64,000 bases of DNA from contig WACJ01000351.1 of the NCBI GenBank assembly GCA_008973525.1, positions 124,001 through 188,000 of the forward strand. The letters are read 5' to 3'. Made by a program: the position numbers and the translations under genes. The notes beneath the pieces are model-generated. The model did not search any database and was not told the DNA's origin. It saw nothing but the letters and a program-made list of their open reading frames with translations. This stretch comes from Stenopsyche tienmushanensis. Taxonomy: Eukaryota; Arthropoda; Insecta; Trichoptera; Stenopsychidae. Shown here one piece after another: positions 36,209 to 51,000 of the stretch (positions are counted from its first letter, which is position 1; the number at the start of each line of letters is the position of its first letter).

Positions 36209-39200
36209 TTTTATCAATTTTCGGTAATTATTTTGTCCAGGTGTAAGAAAACCTTAATTTACGAAATCGTTAGGATTTAATTGCGGCAGTGTTGTTTTTG
36301 AAGCGGTTTATAGTCATTATGCTACTGGTTTCAATTTTCTGGTCCATACGTTTTACTACCTAACGTTATTAAAACTTATTGGATTGTAATGAAAGAGACT
36401 ACTGATATTAAGTCATTCAAATGTCAGATGCTTACAAATATTAATACTAAGCAGATCAACAATCCTAAGCTGGTCGATTTTTATCATAAACATCAAAAAC
36501 ATTGATAATTTCTATCCTGATAGAAAAAAAGTTTTTTTTATTTTAATATGAATTGTTTATAAATTTAACATTTTCGCAATTATAACAAAAATTTGCGCGA
36601 TTTTTTTGATATAATTTTTTACAATACATTATTTTAATTATATTTAGTGCTTAATTATTCGACTGTATCGAATACAATCATAAAATTCTTGAATAATTTA
36701 AGAGATGATGAACAGGTAGATGACAACCATGCAACACCAATTTAGTACGCTGCAATATACGAGTTAAATTCAATTTTTGAAAATCATTTTTCGCAATTCG
36801 ACGTATAACACTTGTCGAATTGAATTCCTTTGCGTACATTTAATGACCGGAAACGTGCCATAATTGGCAAACACCTTCCGCAGAAGATAGTTCCAGGCTG
36901 ATTCCAATGTCGATTTGGTTGACTAAATTGAATAAATCTAATATATAAAAAGACTTTTAGCAACAGGCCGCTTTATACGAGGGGAAGGTTCCGGAAATCC
37001 CTCACTTGACAATCATGTAAAAGTGTTCTAATTCATCAGCAGAGTTTTCAATTGAAGATCCGCTGACGGGACACTCGTATCATTTGGGTTCCCCTCATCC
37101 TCATTATCATTACCACCGACGCCGTCTTTTTAATCACTTTGCTTGTTTGAATCGTGATTAAGCTAGGATTTGTCGGCAGACTTTCATCATTCGTCCTTCA
37201 TGATATCAAAATTCGACCTGTTATTCGCATCCGGCGATCCGTCTTTATCGCGAAAATATATCAATTCGGATATATGCATTCATTTTGACATGGCTCTCAA
37301 GAGTAGGGACTCTGAAGTCTCGGCTTTTTCAAAGTCCCGGGACACGAGACGCAATAATTTCAAAGTTCCGGGACTCGACACTTTTATTTTTTCTTCAATT
37401 ATGTACAGACTTTTTTAAAGTAAATATTTATATGTGTTACATATGTATGTATAATATGTGTAAGTTAAAAGAACCATCTTGTTCTATCTTTCTGAATTAC
37501 CATTTTTGGAGTCACTTTCTTTAGTGTTTTGTTCATCTTTATTGGAATAATCTAAATCTTCTTCTGTTTCAATGTTTTCTGTTTCTGTTTGATATTTTTC
37601 TGGTACACATGCATGGCATGATTTATGCAAAGTTCATTGACGACAGAACAGTTTCTGAAAACGTTTTCCTCTTCAAAAAAATTATTATTGGTGGTTGGAA
37701 TATTTTAATTATTTTCGCACTGTTTGAACATTCCGCATCGGTGATGTCTTCTTCGATATATTTATTCAAAAAAATTCGATGTACCCTTTCAAGATGTCTC
37801 GCTAGTTCAGTTCTGTTTGACCCTTTGCATGTGATTTGGTGCTTTCCATTATGGACTACAATAATAATAAAATATATATAACAAAACGATACTACTTTTT
37901 TAATACAAGATATATAAAATAAATTATAATACCCTTCGAAATCTTTGCTGGAAATTTTTATATTAAAATCCGTTAGCTACCTGTTAGAGAACAGGCACAA
38001 TAACAGCACGAACTAGCTTCAAGTTAGAAGACAATATGATATTGTATTTACAAAACATTGATCTTTCATTTACTCCCGATTTTTTCTACGAATCAATCGA
38101 TCCCAACTGTTGCTATTACCTAGAAACACTTGGAGCAACCATCCGTTCATCCATTTTACATTTTTTTTTCCCTTGTACCCTGTTATACCTGCTTTTATTC
38201 AATACTTTTTGACGAATTTCGAGAGTTTCAGGGGCATAAAAATGTATTTTTATTATTAAAATGTACAATATATTTGACACATTTTAAATCACAAAATCTC
38301 TCGATACAGCAAAAAAGCTCGAAAGTCTTATATTTCATATGACCACCATCTATTATACAAATAGATTAATTTTAATCTAGCAGAATAAAAGTTGATTAAA
38401 CCTCTAGCTTTCCTTTTACAATGCTAGAATATTTTTCATGTGGCTTTTGGCAATTACCAACTGAAAAATGGTTTTTCATGGCGTATATATGTTTTTAAAA
38501 ATGTGGTCGCCAAACACACCTTCTGTAGATTCGAACCCAAGATGATTTTGAAATGAAACTTCTAAAAGCATTGTAGGTAAAATTGACTTGTACATCACGA
38601 AAAGTGAAACTCTAAGCGGCAGTTGAAGGGAACGAAAGGAGGAATTGTTTGTAATCTATTTAACTCCGTTGCCCACATCAGGAGCTTTTAAACTTATGTA
38701 GTCCAAAGACCCCTTCTTGAAGTACATTTTTTTGCAAAACCCATATCTGCCTTGTTGGTTCAAAAAAAAACCAATGTTTAAGAACACTATCAGCAAATCT
38801 CGATATAAATGAAATTCGCAATGTTATAGGCCGATGAGAAGAGATTACTTCTTTCAAGCTTACGGAAGTGCTCCCATACACCTTAGATAAGCATTTTGTA
38901 TGAAATTTGGCAGACACGTGAACAATAAACGTTTTCATCGTTTGACCTATAATTATCGAAAAATATTTTTAAAAAAATATTTAATGAACAAAAAACTAAA
39001 AAAAAATACTTTGGCAAACTTAAAAAAATATTTTTATGTCCAATAAAGATCACCTAATCAACACATTTTACTTCATTCTTGAGACTTAATTTCTGGCTCA
39101 ATAATCTCATAGGCACTACGTTATAATACATATTGGTAAAGATATATCACTGGTTATACGTAAATAGTTTTGCCTATTTATAAAGATGTACATGGGATGA

Positions 39201-42200
39201 AAAAAAAAAAGAAAAAAGCGATGCTTAAGATCAGCTTTTCCTAAGAACTAAGAAGTTTCACTTCTACCGCGCAAGAATCTCATGCACTTTTTTTAACATT
39301 CGAAGTTCGTTATTTTTAAAGAAATCATTATTACTTATATACAAACAACAAAATCAAGTTATTAGATAAGTTTTATCATATGTAATATAGTAGATAATTT
39401 AATCAATTAAAACTGCTTCACGGTATAATTTGTAAAGGGTATATAAAATGCAATTTATTATGGAAAAATCCAGAAAAAACCGGAGGGTGGAAAAATTAAT
39501 AAAAGCTAATAGACCTTATGGATGAAATTCATGTTGTTACATCCAATATACATCTCAAATTTTTAATATTGCCAAAAGGATACATCATTTAAAATACATT
39601 TACATTCTGAAATCATAAGACATAAACAAATATTTTAAACGCCATTATCATCTAATCAATTTTAAGAAGTCGCTGACATATCTACATGTCTGGCATCATA
39701 TTCCTTATCTTAGAAAAACGATCAAGTGTTGGTCATATTTAAATCAAAGTCGCTTGAATTTTCACTTAATTACTTATTGAGATTCGCACGTAGCAGTTCA
39801 CTCTTCTATTCATCGATAGCAATTGATCATTCTATTTTATATATTAATAATTTTTATAAATTTTATATATATTAACATTTTCAATTAACATCATTATATA
39901 TACAAGAATCAAGATGGCATCCCATTCAGCGGTATGTGTATTTTGTATAAATTTTATCACCACTAAATTCGTCTTGACATTGTATGAGTATCTTTTAAGC
40001 TTTGGATTATTTCAACATTCGATTAAATACTCTGGATTAGTGATAATTTTTTTTTAATGATATGATGTATAACTTATAAATTACACAACGAATAAGTCAT
40101 TAATTCCGAGGTGAAATTGTATGTGCTATTTATGTATGAACGTAGATCTGCCAATATATCATGATACTATTTTTGTATACAATGCATTTAAAATAGAACA
40201 AAATCGATAATTTTTGATGATGATAAATTGATGAAAAATTTTATCAAGATTTGTTGTAATTTTGATAGTAAACCCATTATAAAATATTTACATAGAGTTC
40301 AATGGAAAACACAATTTGTATTCATCATAAATCATCAATTGCAACGCTCATAGTATTTTAATTATTCAGTTCATTTATTGATTATATTATTATGAATAAG
40401 AATATCCAATAATTGGGTATGAAAGCATATGATCGAAACACAAGGATGTCCTTTGATTATTTGGTTATGTTAAAGACGATGCTCAAATTGGCACCAATTT
40501 AGCCTTAAACTATCCAAATTGAGATCCGGAAGAACCCAAATATGTATGATATCGTTCAGGACTCTCGCCAAAAACGAATGGACAAAGACTCGCTCGATCT
40601 AGAATCATTTATAAGAGTGTCTGTAAATATTTTGGAAAAAATAATTGCGTCTCACATAATACATCCCAAAGGCATATTTTAACATATGGCTGAATTATTA
40701 CAATAACAATGCCATAGCCAAAAATATCTAAAATTAGCATAAATATAAGAAAAGATTCTTTATCGTTTGTATTTAAATATTGGCATGTCGGTTGCATTGC
40801 ATTAATATTTAATGCGTTTTCGTCTTTATTAAGTTCATTACCACATTGTGTCTTTGATGTATTGTATTGACAAAAACGTATCTTTCAAGACAGTTTCTTA
40901 CTGGCAGAATCTTTCCATGTCGAAGATATGCTTTCAATTTTTTTTTTTAATTTATCGAACATTTACCTATTTTTGTATTTTTCTTTTATTCGAGAAGCAA
41001 TCATATCATATTTTAGACAGTAACATGTCGTAATTTTATACAGCAGAAATTAAAATAATACTTGCCAAAAATATTTGTATCGATATCTAGAATATTTTTG
41101 AACTACTGTTCAAACAATCATCAACAACAAAGAATTCATTGTTTTAAATAACTTGTTAATGAACATCAATTTTGGGACCTCACGCGATTCCATACACTAA
41201 TTGAATTTTACATCTTTAAAAGTCAAAAGTGATTTCTTTCTGTGCAAAAGGCGATTCTCAAACATTATTTCAACAATAACGATTCATGTCACGTTAATTT
41301 GACTTCCAAAAGAATCAGTTTAAGAGTTTAAATGCTTTCAACGGCACAAAGACCATTAATCCATATTAAGATTTCAAGCAATTGTTAAAAGTATTCGTGG
41401 AGTCACCCGACGAGAAAACGATCAATCTTCTCCCCCTTAAGCGATGATATATTTTCAAAACACTGATTCAACGTCTTTTACATGATTTAGTATCAAAATT
41501 TTATTTAATAACTGTAAATAATTATGCAATTCTGATGGTTTGTAAAAATACCTGAAGATCGAGTGCATCGACAATGCTAATTTGTATGCAGGGCGTTATC
41601 TCTTCGTGGAAAGAAGGATGTGCTTATACAGTAAGTGTTTGTTCCATATATAAAGTTTTTTTTAAATGACGATCAATGTGACGCAATTATGAAACAACAA
41701 ATAAATACGCATGCGTCTATAGTTTATCGGCACTCTTGAAGACAATAGCGCTTGTTATTTTTGGCATTAAATTAAAATTTCAATAATACTATTTATTTTT
41801 AATAGAAGGCTATAAAACATAACTGAATAATAGCAATATTTACCATAAATACAATAGTGAATGATAAGGGATATCCCAAGAATTTTCCATTTTCTTTATC
41901 TTGACATATGAAACGTATGTATTTGATCTACAATTATTCAAATTCTGTATTTGTTTAGTAGGTCGATGACACTAACAAATTGAAGTGGGTCATATGATCA
42001 AATTTGTGTTCATATTTGATAATCATCCTTATGCTTACATATTAGGGGAACCGGGAGCTAATTTATTTTTTATCCCGCAACTTTTTGCGTTTTTCTTAAT
42101 AGAACCTCCCATTTTATTTTCAATGTTCAAGCTCCTTGTTGATAATGTTTGGATATATTTCTATCAGCTCCTGATTTAATCTATTCATTTGATGGTTCAC

Positions 42201-43904
42201 GAGATTTAGTCTTGCCTACGAAAAAATGTATATGCTATATTTTTGTTATCTGAAGATAGTTTTTACGGCACCAAAATGTCCATTTTATCACATTACCGAT
42301 CCTTTTTCAGGGTTCCAAGGATCTGATTCAATTATTAATGTCAACACGTCATTATCAAAGGGTTTCCTTCCATGAGCCTCTATAATCTCATTTAAATTTT
42401 CTGAGCCATCATCGATATATAAATATGTTAGTGATTCATTTAAAATAAAATAAATCTAATCAATAGCATTAACAATTGAAATTTATTGTGCTTAAGATAA
42501 TGAATTAGTTTTCCTAATAGAAATATCAAAAGGGATGCAAGATATTTTCTACCCATTTTTCTACATCAATATTTGCTTTTAATTAAATATAATAGTTGAA
42601 TGTGAATAAACTATGCTTGTATATACAAATATGATTAATCATTATGAATATCGATAAGAGCAATGAATTGCACAATTCATTGACAATCAATCAATTCCAA
42701 CTGTGAAATTTCAGATGATTTTATCATTATCGAATTTTCATCAAATATTTTTAGCGTCCAAATAGAAAATTTAAAGCCAACAATGCAATGGATTACATCA
42801 ATGGCTTAAAAACTATTTTGACACATCGTCAAGAAAATCATATTTGGAAAGTGACATTATCGCAGTATTTATATTGTAGTTAGACATGATACCAATTGAC
42901 ACTGTGAATTATGTCTTGGCTGTCAATTCCTATTTTTATTCAATTGAATTTATTGCCAGCATTAGGTGAAATCGATAGATAAGGCATTCCATTTTCAAGA
43001 ATAGGTTAAATAGTATTTACTGTTTGTTTTATGGCCTTAACCTAGAAAGTCTAATATTTCTAAATGACATACAACTTGTTATATATTTATATCATCAAAT
43101 CAATCCCTACGTGCTATCCACTCGAGTTACCCATTATCTCAACACCTTATTTATCTGCAATCTATGTCAGAAGTACTGACAGTCAGTTCTGTGGGTTTAT
43201 TTGCAAAATCGATTGTTCAATTAATGTTTCTGTTGACGTAAAGATTTCTTTTTAGTGGCACGTGGTATATTTTATTCGATGATAACAATTTCCTACTGCC
43301 AATATTTAACAACATATGTAATCAATATGCCATCTTCAAGTACTGCGTTATAACGAGATTATTGACTAACAATGGATTAATTAGGCACGTGCCTTCCATT
43401 TTATTACAAATTATTTATGTGCAAATATATAAAGAAAATCCAGTTGCAAGACCTCTTGTATGCAACAAATCTATAGCATATTTCATTTGAATACAGGGAG
43501 AATAAACAAACGTTAAGTTCACAGATCTCATCAGTTTTTTTTCATTCGGGCTTATCTTGAACAAAAAGTTAAAAAGATTCTTAATCTGTATGAGTGTCGC
43601 TATCATAAAACACTCAATTAATACTTTTTATTTAAAAGTAACAAAATAGCGCTGATTTGAAAAAAAGTTTGGAAAAATATATATTTTTTTGGGGGTATTT
43701 TTTAATGTAAAACGTAAGATAAAATAAACATTTTGACCCGATTTTGCGAACTGCCATAGCCATACATGTGCAAAATAAACTCTAAAAAATTTCAGACCAC
43801 TCGGCGAATTGTTTTTTTTTAATTCTTTCAACACCAGATGTAAAAAGTAAATAAGTACTTAAAAATTGTTGAAAAAGAAAACATAATACTAATCAGCGAT
43901 TCCA
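36209..43904. other. Long AT-rich spacer; one hAT-like terminus
   Basis: No gene is assignable. Near 37304-37375 a TAGGGACTC terminus followed by CTCGG and two TCCCGGGAC-like motifs resembles the hAT-type end at 2143, but I find no opposite end. A minus frame at 38678-38938 (contains VYGSTSVSLKEVISSHRPIT) and the plus frames at 37170-37881 are unassigned. Confidence 0.45.
37304..37375. repeat. Solitary hAT-like terminus
   Basis: TAGGGACTCTGAAGTCTCGG followed by AAGTCCCGGGAC repeats the arrangement of the hAT-type element end at 2143 (TAGGGAATC, CCGAG, ATCCCGGGA), with substitutions. Probably a related family whose other end is lost. Confidence 0.4.
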
Positions 43905-44170
43905 GCTCTATAAAACAATTCTTCAGCTATTTCAGCCTTGTCTTTTTGGCTGATCTGGCATCGCTGCGAACTGTTCTAGCTTTTTTAGAAGATTCGCAGC
44001 CTCGGCGGTTGCCAAAGCATCTGAACTGATTGTGAATCCCATGCCGACCATTCTTAAAATGGGTTCAAATCCTTCGTTAAAAATGCAATCTGCAGTATGT
44101 GATTTCTAGTATTTTTTTGCCTCAAAAATTATATTTCGGTCCAGTAAGACCATATGCACGCGTTGAAACT
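43905..44170 (-). pseudogene. Decayed transposon-derived coding relic, family uncertain
   Basis: The minus strand carries two blocks separated by a stop: MVLLDRNIIFEAKKY, then ADCIFNEGFEPILRMVGMGF, running on to TISSDALATAEAA and LEQFAAMPDQPKRQG. The NEGFEPILR...MG.T motif is reminiscent of proteins encoded by multicopy arthropod transposons, but I cannot name the family. Higher GC than the flanks supports former coding function. Confidence 0.3.
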
Positions 44171-47100
44171 CTCATTGTTATTTTGGGTACTCGAACCAAG
44201 ACATCTTTTCAGTATATCATCAGACGTTAATTCTTCATAAACGGGTCTTAAGAATTGCTAAACTTCGTCGTTGAGAGCGAAAGGATGCTTGTATAAATAT
44301 AACGATCTTGTAGTAGCATGTTTCTGCTAGCACTTCGTACAGAGCTCTTTCTTTTTGTGCTCTTACTATCCTCTTGCCTATTTGCCTTTTTTTAAAATCT
44401 GTGTTAATTTTTTACACTTAATTTGCTTACTAGAACAAAGATAAGAAAGGTCCCCGACAGGAACCTTTGGCTTGTAAACAAAACGGGTATAGGCATGGTT
44501 TTTATTTTATTTGACCATTCTACTTTACATGAATCCACACGGACTGACTCTGTCCGTTTTTTATAATATTAACTAAGTTGTCTAATCTCCTTCTTCTTTA
44601 TCGCTTAAACATTAGACCTAACCAGCTGGCATAAAACCCGAAATATAATAAAGACAATAATATTTTCAACCGATTGCAAAATTTAAACAACCCACCCGAT
44701 CAGTCTTCTTCGGACAACTTCGTTTTATAATGAGAGTTCGTAATCGTTCTATATGAACATCAAGTTCAAGTATGGCGTCCAAATGTAAGGCGCTCATTCG
44801 TCAAATCAGCGATCTGAAAAGCGGACCGATTGGACACACAGACGAATTGATGCAAAAACTCGATTGAAATGACGCCGTTTTTGTTCCACTTACCTTATTT
44901 GGTCGACCAGTATTATTTATTTATCTTTACTAAAAATGGATTTCCAAAATTTTACTCATCTCCTAAAAAAACTAGTATAGGTTGGTTAAAATTAAGTTAA
45001 GTTATGAAATCAAACATGAATAATATATAGATTATGGATTGTTGAATGTTGATGCATTTTTATTGTTGAAGTTTAAAAATCATGATTACTTATGAACAAA
45101 AAAATCTTAAGCAAGAACGAACCGGCACGGCGAACCGGTTCATGATATAATAATTTTATTTGAAATCAAATGACGGGCGTCAGTATATTATCAATGAAGA
45201 TAATGTAAGCAATATTTTAAAATATAACAAAATACATATAACCTATGCAAAATTACAAGCTATCTTTGTAAAAAAATCTGTGTCTAGTCTTTTAATATAT
45301 TGGCCATATTTGCATGAATTTCATTATACACATATAACATGTAATTTAAAGATTTAAACCAAAAAATATTTACAACGTTATCGAGCGTCAATGACATTAA
45401 GATTCTAGTTCAGAATACATTTAATATTGAGAGTATGACGAGATGTATTTGTGCATTGAAGTGAATTTTGAGAAGCATATACAATATATTTTTATATGAG
45501 TAGATAATATTAACATCCGGTTTCTATTCTCCTATTAACCACATTCAAATTATTATCAGGTATTGATTTTAATCATAACAAATAACAATGGGGGGGAATC
45601 CCAATTATCGATTTATATAAACGTCCATGGGAATCCCAAACATTTTAGCAAACGAACGTTCAGTCTACTATCATAATTGTTGTTATACTAACATCATTAT
45701 TTAACCATTGCGTGCACTGCTTTTTATCGATTAACAAGAAAAATGGCTAATTCCACTAAAACGTATTATGAAACCAGTAAATCGATATACAATTAACGTA
45801 TCGAACGAAGACTTAGTTTGCACTCTATAAATTGATTGATTTACTTTCATTATCAGCAATATATTTGATTGTCAAGCATTTATAATCTTTCAAATTTTAT
45901 TGAATTTAAATCATTAGATGCTTTGTATATCGTTGAAATAGTATCATCTTGGAAAATTGATAGAAGCGAAAATTGAACGGCGTTATGGCATATCCCCGAT
46001 TTACGGTCAATATAAACATGAATTATATTAGGTATATTTATTATTAAGAATATAAGTATGTATGATTTTAGATGATGATTTTTATAATAGTGTTGTTCAA
46101 TGAATAGTCATCCAAATGACATAGTCACGCGTATAATTCTGACTATCACCGTAATTGCATTAATTGCATTCCAAATTAGCCCCTTCTATTATTTTTGTGC
46201 CGGCGTTTCTGAGCAGAAGTGCATCAATTTAGACCGCTGTTCAAAAACAGGTTTATCATCGAGCCACGGGCAAAATCATGTGATTTAACGATTGAATGAT
46301 GTCTTGTCGATGATTTGTTTGCACTTCTTTTAGTGGCCCTATTTTAATTCATTTACACTGTCATTATTGCGGTAGTCATATGACTGCAGTTTGTAAGCAA
46401 GATGCTTGTTAATGTGTATTTTATTAAAGAATTTCAAATGACGTATATGCATGATTTTATTTGCTATTACTTATTTTTTTAATTAGTATTTATGTGCTAT
46501 TTATTTATAAACAAGAGCGATAACTTTTTTTAAAATACGTTCAGCCAGTTATAAACCTAGTCTACACAATTGTACAATTAATTGATGTATTTTGAACTTA
46601 AATATTTTATTAGATTAAGATTTAATAAGAACATCAATGCGTCGTCATTCTCTACAATTTTTCGTGCATCCATGGGAACGCTCGCTTAAATTGATGACAT
46701 ATTTTCACAGGGTTTGATGAATCGATCGAATATTTTTGCGTGCATTAATTTTTGCCTAAATCATATAATAAATTTAAGTTATAAAATATTATGGTTTGGT
46801 TGAAATTATGCTTGCAAAAAGTATTAAAATATTTTGATTACACAACATCAAAGAGGATACTACTTTGGTTTCAGACTCGGATATTAAAATTAATGAGGAC
46901 TACCAAACATAGCGTCATCCGAGTCTTTCAAATGATACACCGACTAACTACATACATGCCTTCTTGGTCCTTTTATTCATATACGACTTTAATAGGTCGT
47001 CATTGGATAATTCAATATCGACATAAATCATAAATACTACGAAACTGATATCATGACGACCTTGTAAACGAGACCTACAAATACCACAAAGTTACAAATC

Positions 47101-48023
47101 GAAACTACGCTTCGAATTCTAGATTTATGGATGTGTTAGCTAAATAAAACATATTTATTTGTTACCGTATCGATTTTGATGAGGACAAATGTTAGCCCTG
47201 CCCTTGAGCATCAACGCAGATATCAAGAAAGAGGACATGAATAGCTTGAACTGAAAATAAATAAAAGTACATTGGAATAATCTTTAATCTGCAATCCATT
47301 AAGCTAATAATCATTAGATTGGAGTGCTTGTATATTTGGAAAAACCCTAATGATCTATATTCCCAATATTATAATCGTCATGAATTAATGAACTGATGAT
47401 AATATTCCTGCTGTAAAGTTAGATAGCAAACAATACAGTTGAAGGTTTTGAGAAATATCATTTAATATATTGATAAATGTTAAACTTTACCGCGCTAAAA
47501 ACACTTACGCGCTACTATGATATGTATTTGTTACACCATATGAAATTCTGAACCGCGTATCTATTATATTTCATATCGATATTATCATAATTAGAGTCGA
47601 GTTGTAGTAAATACATATATGATGAACGAAAAGCTAGATATTTGTATATGCCCTGCCTTCGAACAAATAATAATTATTTAAGAAAATAATATGAACTCAT
47701 TATTTTAATCATTGAAATATTTTACGAAAAAGCATTCCATTCTGAGACAGCTTACGCTAGTTTGTCGCTTATCTCCATTCAAGCCACGCATCAAGCAATT
47801 GTGGAATATCCTAATTTATATGTTTGCGTCATTTACGAAATAACATTCTTGAGTCACATGTTATGAGTGAAATTTTTAATTTGTCCAGAAGTAATTAACA
47901 TCCTTCGTTAAGTGAACATTTATTTTGTCCACAACGACTATTTTTCTATTCGACGAAATGCTAACCACATTTTATAATCAGCAATAATCTATATTCAATA
48001 ATGATGTATTTATTGTAATTGCA
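44171..48023. other. Spacer upstream of the antiporter cluster
   Basis: AT-rich with no recognisable coding exon. An untranslated first exon and promoter of the antiporter gene that follows should lie in or upstream of this interval, because its first coding exon begins at a splice acceptor, but I cannot pinpoint them. A short frame at 44775-44870 (begins MASKCKALIRQISDLKSG) shares about 27 bases with 18623-18653 in inverted orientation, and is probably repeat-derived. Confidence 0.4.
47545..47618. repeat. Dispersed repeat, copy 2 (with 2637-2709)
   Basis: Same 73-base segment as in the hAT-type element near the window start, with several substitutions. It lies about 400 bases upstream of the first coding exon of the antiporter gene. 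Confidence 0.75.
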
Positions 48024-48043
48024 GATACTTTATTTTAAGAAAA

Positions 48044-51000
48044 ATGTCATCAATCAAGGAGTATCCGTTTGACGATCCTCCTGTTACATCGCAACCTATT
48101 GGTAGAAAAGTTTCAATAGTAATAGATCCAATGGATAGCAGAAACGGATACGATAATTATGGCTACGAAAGGTAAGCAAATCTTATCGGAAATATCAGAT
48201 CGAAGTTCGATATGCGATTTCGGTCGTCGATTTTAAAACTTCCAATTGAAAATTCGATACGTATCTGCATTATCGTCCTTTGAGTGGCAACCTTTCGACT
48301 ACTTCCTAGTGAACAAATTTTCAAGTGGCCGATATGGTGACCACATTTTTATTGCAAAATCATTTCTGAATGGAAATCATCGACCTCTACTCTGCGAGGC
48401 CACATACTAACTCAATTAATTCATGGCATGCATCATCAAATGTACGAATGTACTACGACCACATGGCTGATTTATTTTATGCTATTTTCAGAAATAGAAA
48501 AACGTCTCAAAATTCTGAAACGGCCGATGTAGGGCCAGTCAGAAAGAAGAGCATCTTGCACAATTCGACAGATAATGTATCATTAGACAGTCATCATTCA
48601 TCACATCATGGGCGTGGAGATGGTAAATATATACTTTTTAAATCCTTGATTGATTTGAGTTTCTGGAAAATGGTGCACTTTACAGAATTCGCCAGACTAG
48701 GTGTTACTAACATTAATCAATTAAATTTATCAATATGTTATTAATGTGAAATTATCAATATGAATTTAAATTCGAAAATGGCGAATTTAAATTTCATAAC
48801 CTAAACCTTTTTTTGTGCGGTAGATGCGTTTCGCAGAAAATCGCACAAAAAAAAACTATGCCTTACATAGAAAAAGTGAAGATGCGTTCCATGGATTTTA
48901 AAAACCGCATAACTTTAAAATAGTTATATAAAATATATCCAAAATCGCATAAAATAAGTTAATATAAAAAAAAAACAGGAAAACAATAAGGCAATTAAAA
49001 AATAACATTTTTGGTAACATTTAAAGGACGTCTTGCATCATTGGTAAAATTTTAAGGATGTCGGACAAATAGCATCTCAAATGCCAAACATCCACATCCA
49101 TTCTGTGTAGATTTTGTCTTTCCAACAATATAATTCATAATTAGTAAAGATGTTACTATAGTCCCTAACTCAAAAATAATAAATCGCAAAATGGCAACTG
49201 TTTAAAAATAAATCATTCAAGTCATATTTTGTCACAGTTTTAATTATTTTTAAATACTGTATTTGAAAAATAAATTTTAACATAAATCTGGTAAGAATAA
49301 TTCGTACCCAGTTTAAAGCGTTAAAATATTTCATTATGGTAGGACCGGCCAAGCTGCCGCGTCACTAAAATAGCTATAACTCCGTAAGTAGTAGGAATTT
49401 TGGAAATTATTTTGGAGAATGTATTTTCAAAAGTCGAAATATTAGAAAAATGCAAAAATCAAAATCAATCTTTTCAAAAATCTAAACCAGAATAAAGGGC
49501 GTGGTCAGCAGATGCAATATGATTTACACAGTCCCAAATTCTATTTTTTTTCCAAATTTAGGTTAATGTTGTAGATATATTTCCTATTTTATCCAAAATA
49601 TCTCGATACGTACTCTTTGTGAAATTAAAAAAAAAATGCTTTTAAAAAAATCGCATAACTTCGAAATCGCACAAAAAGAGATTTGAGTGTAATTGTATTT
49701 TACATCTAATACCGCTTCATTTGCGTATTCTTTCATATTGTATTTTATACAGGGTGTTTTTTAGGAGATTAAGGGGGTATTTTCCTACGTTTCTACCTCT
49801 CTTTGCTACGTGCTTCGTTTACTACTATGTCATAAGTGTAAGAGTTATCGAAATTGAAAAAACACCTCTTCTACCGTCATAATTTATTCGCCATTAAATC
49901 GTCATAATTTTTCAATATCTAGTCTTCATTTTTAACCTAAATAAACCATTGATTGGATTAAAGAAAATTAGTTCTGAACTTCCAAAATCACAAAAAATGT
50001 GTGAACGAATGAAAAAGGTCATCTTCTAAATTCTCTAAACCAAAAACTAACGACTATTTTGAACTTAGTTTAGTTTTAAAAAGTTCTCTAGTTTATACAG
50101 TTTCCGATGATATGCTACAACTCCAAATTTATGACGATTTAAAGGTGAAATTTTTGGTATTTTTTTAAAATTCCCAAAAAGAAAAATATTATTTCGACAA
50201 CCCTGACATTTAGGATATAAGGTCTATGTGTGAAACGTCCCTAAAAAAATTGTTGGTCCATATGTCAAACACTCTGTATACCGCGTAAAAGTAAAATTGT
50301 TTATTTCTAAGGACGAGAATGTCCTTTGAATCTTTGAGTCTTTTTAAAAAAAGAATTAACGAAATTTAACCCACTTCTCAAAAAGGTTAACCATCCCTGG
50401 TATAGATAGATGTTCATTTATTCAAAAGGAAATATAATGAGAATGATCAATAAACACAACAATAATTTAATTGAAAAGATGTTCTACCAATATCACGGAG
50501 CAGCTATCGAAATTGAATCGAATAAATGGAAAATATATTTAGCTAGTAATTTGAAACGTATTGATCGCCAATAGTTAATGAGCCAAAATTAAAACAAACG
50601 TATGTAAATAAATACCTTTTAACCATTTGAGCGCCATAAGCGTCTATAGACGCGACCAGGAACCCATTCCAAATATTCAAAATATCATAGCTATCGGTAA
50701 CACTTGATTTGGCGGATCTTTTACTTTACATTCACATTTCAGGGTTCAATATTTAGGCATGTATAATTTTTATGTCACGTTATTTTGAATATTATTCTTG
50801 CAGATAAATCCGACAAACATAGTAACACATACAACGAACATAGAACGAAAAAAATGTCAACGACGGATTCAATAAATTCTAAGAAACTCCCATTAGACGA
50901 AAGCACCGTTGAAAAGTACGTATTTAATTATTAATATTTTTAATATAATTATTTTAAGAGTTAATGCGTACTCTACCGCGCGATGGCGCTGTCGTCACTG

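Noticed and set aside
38525..38545. A GATTCGAACCC string suggesting a tRNA T-loop on the minus strand.
   Set aside because: The surrounding bases do not form T, D or anticodon stems, and no A box lies at the required distance.
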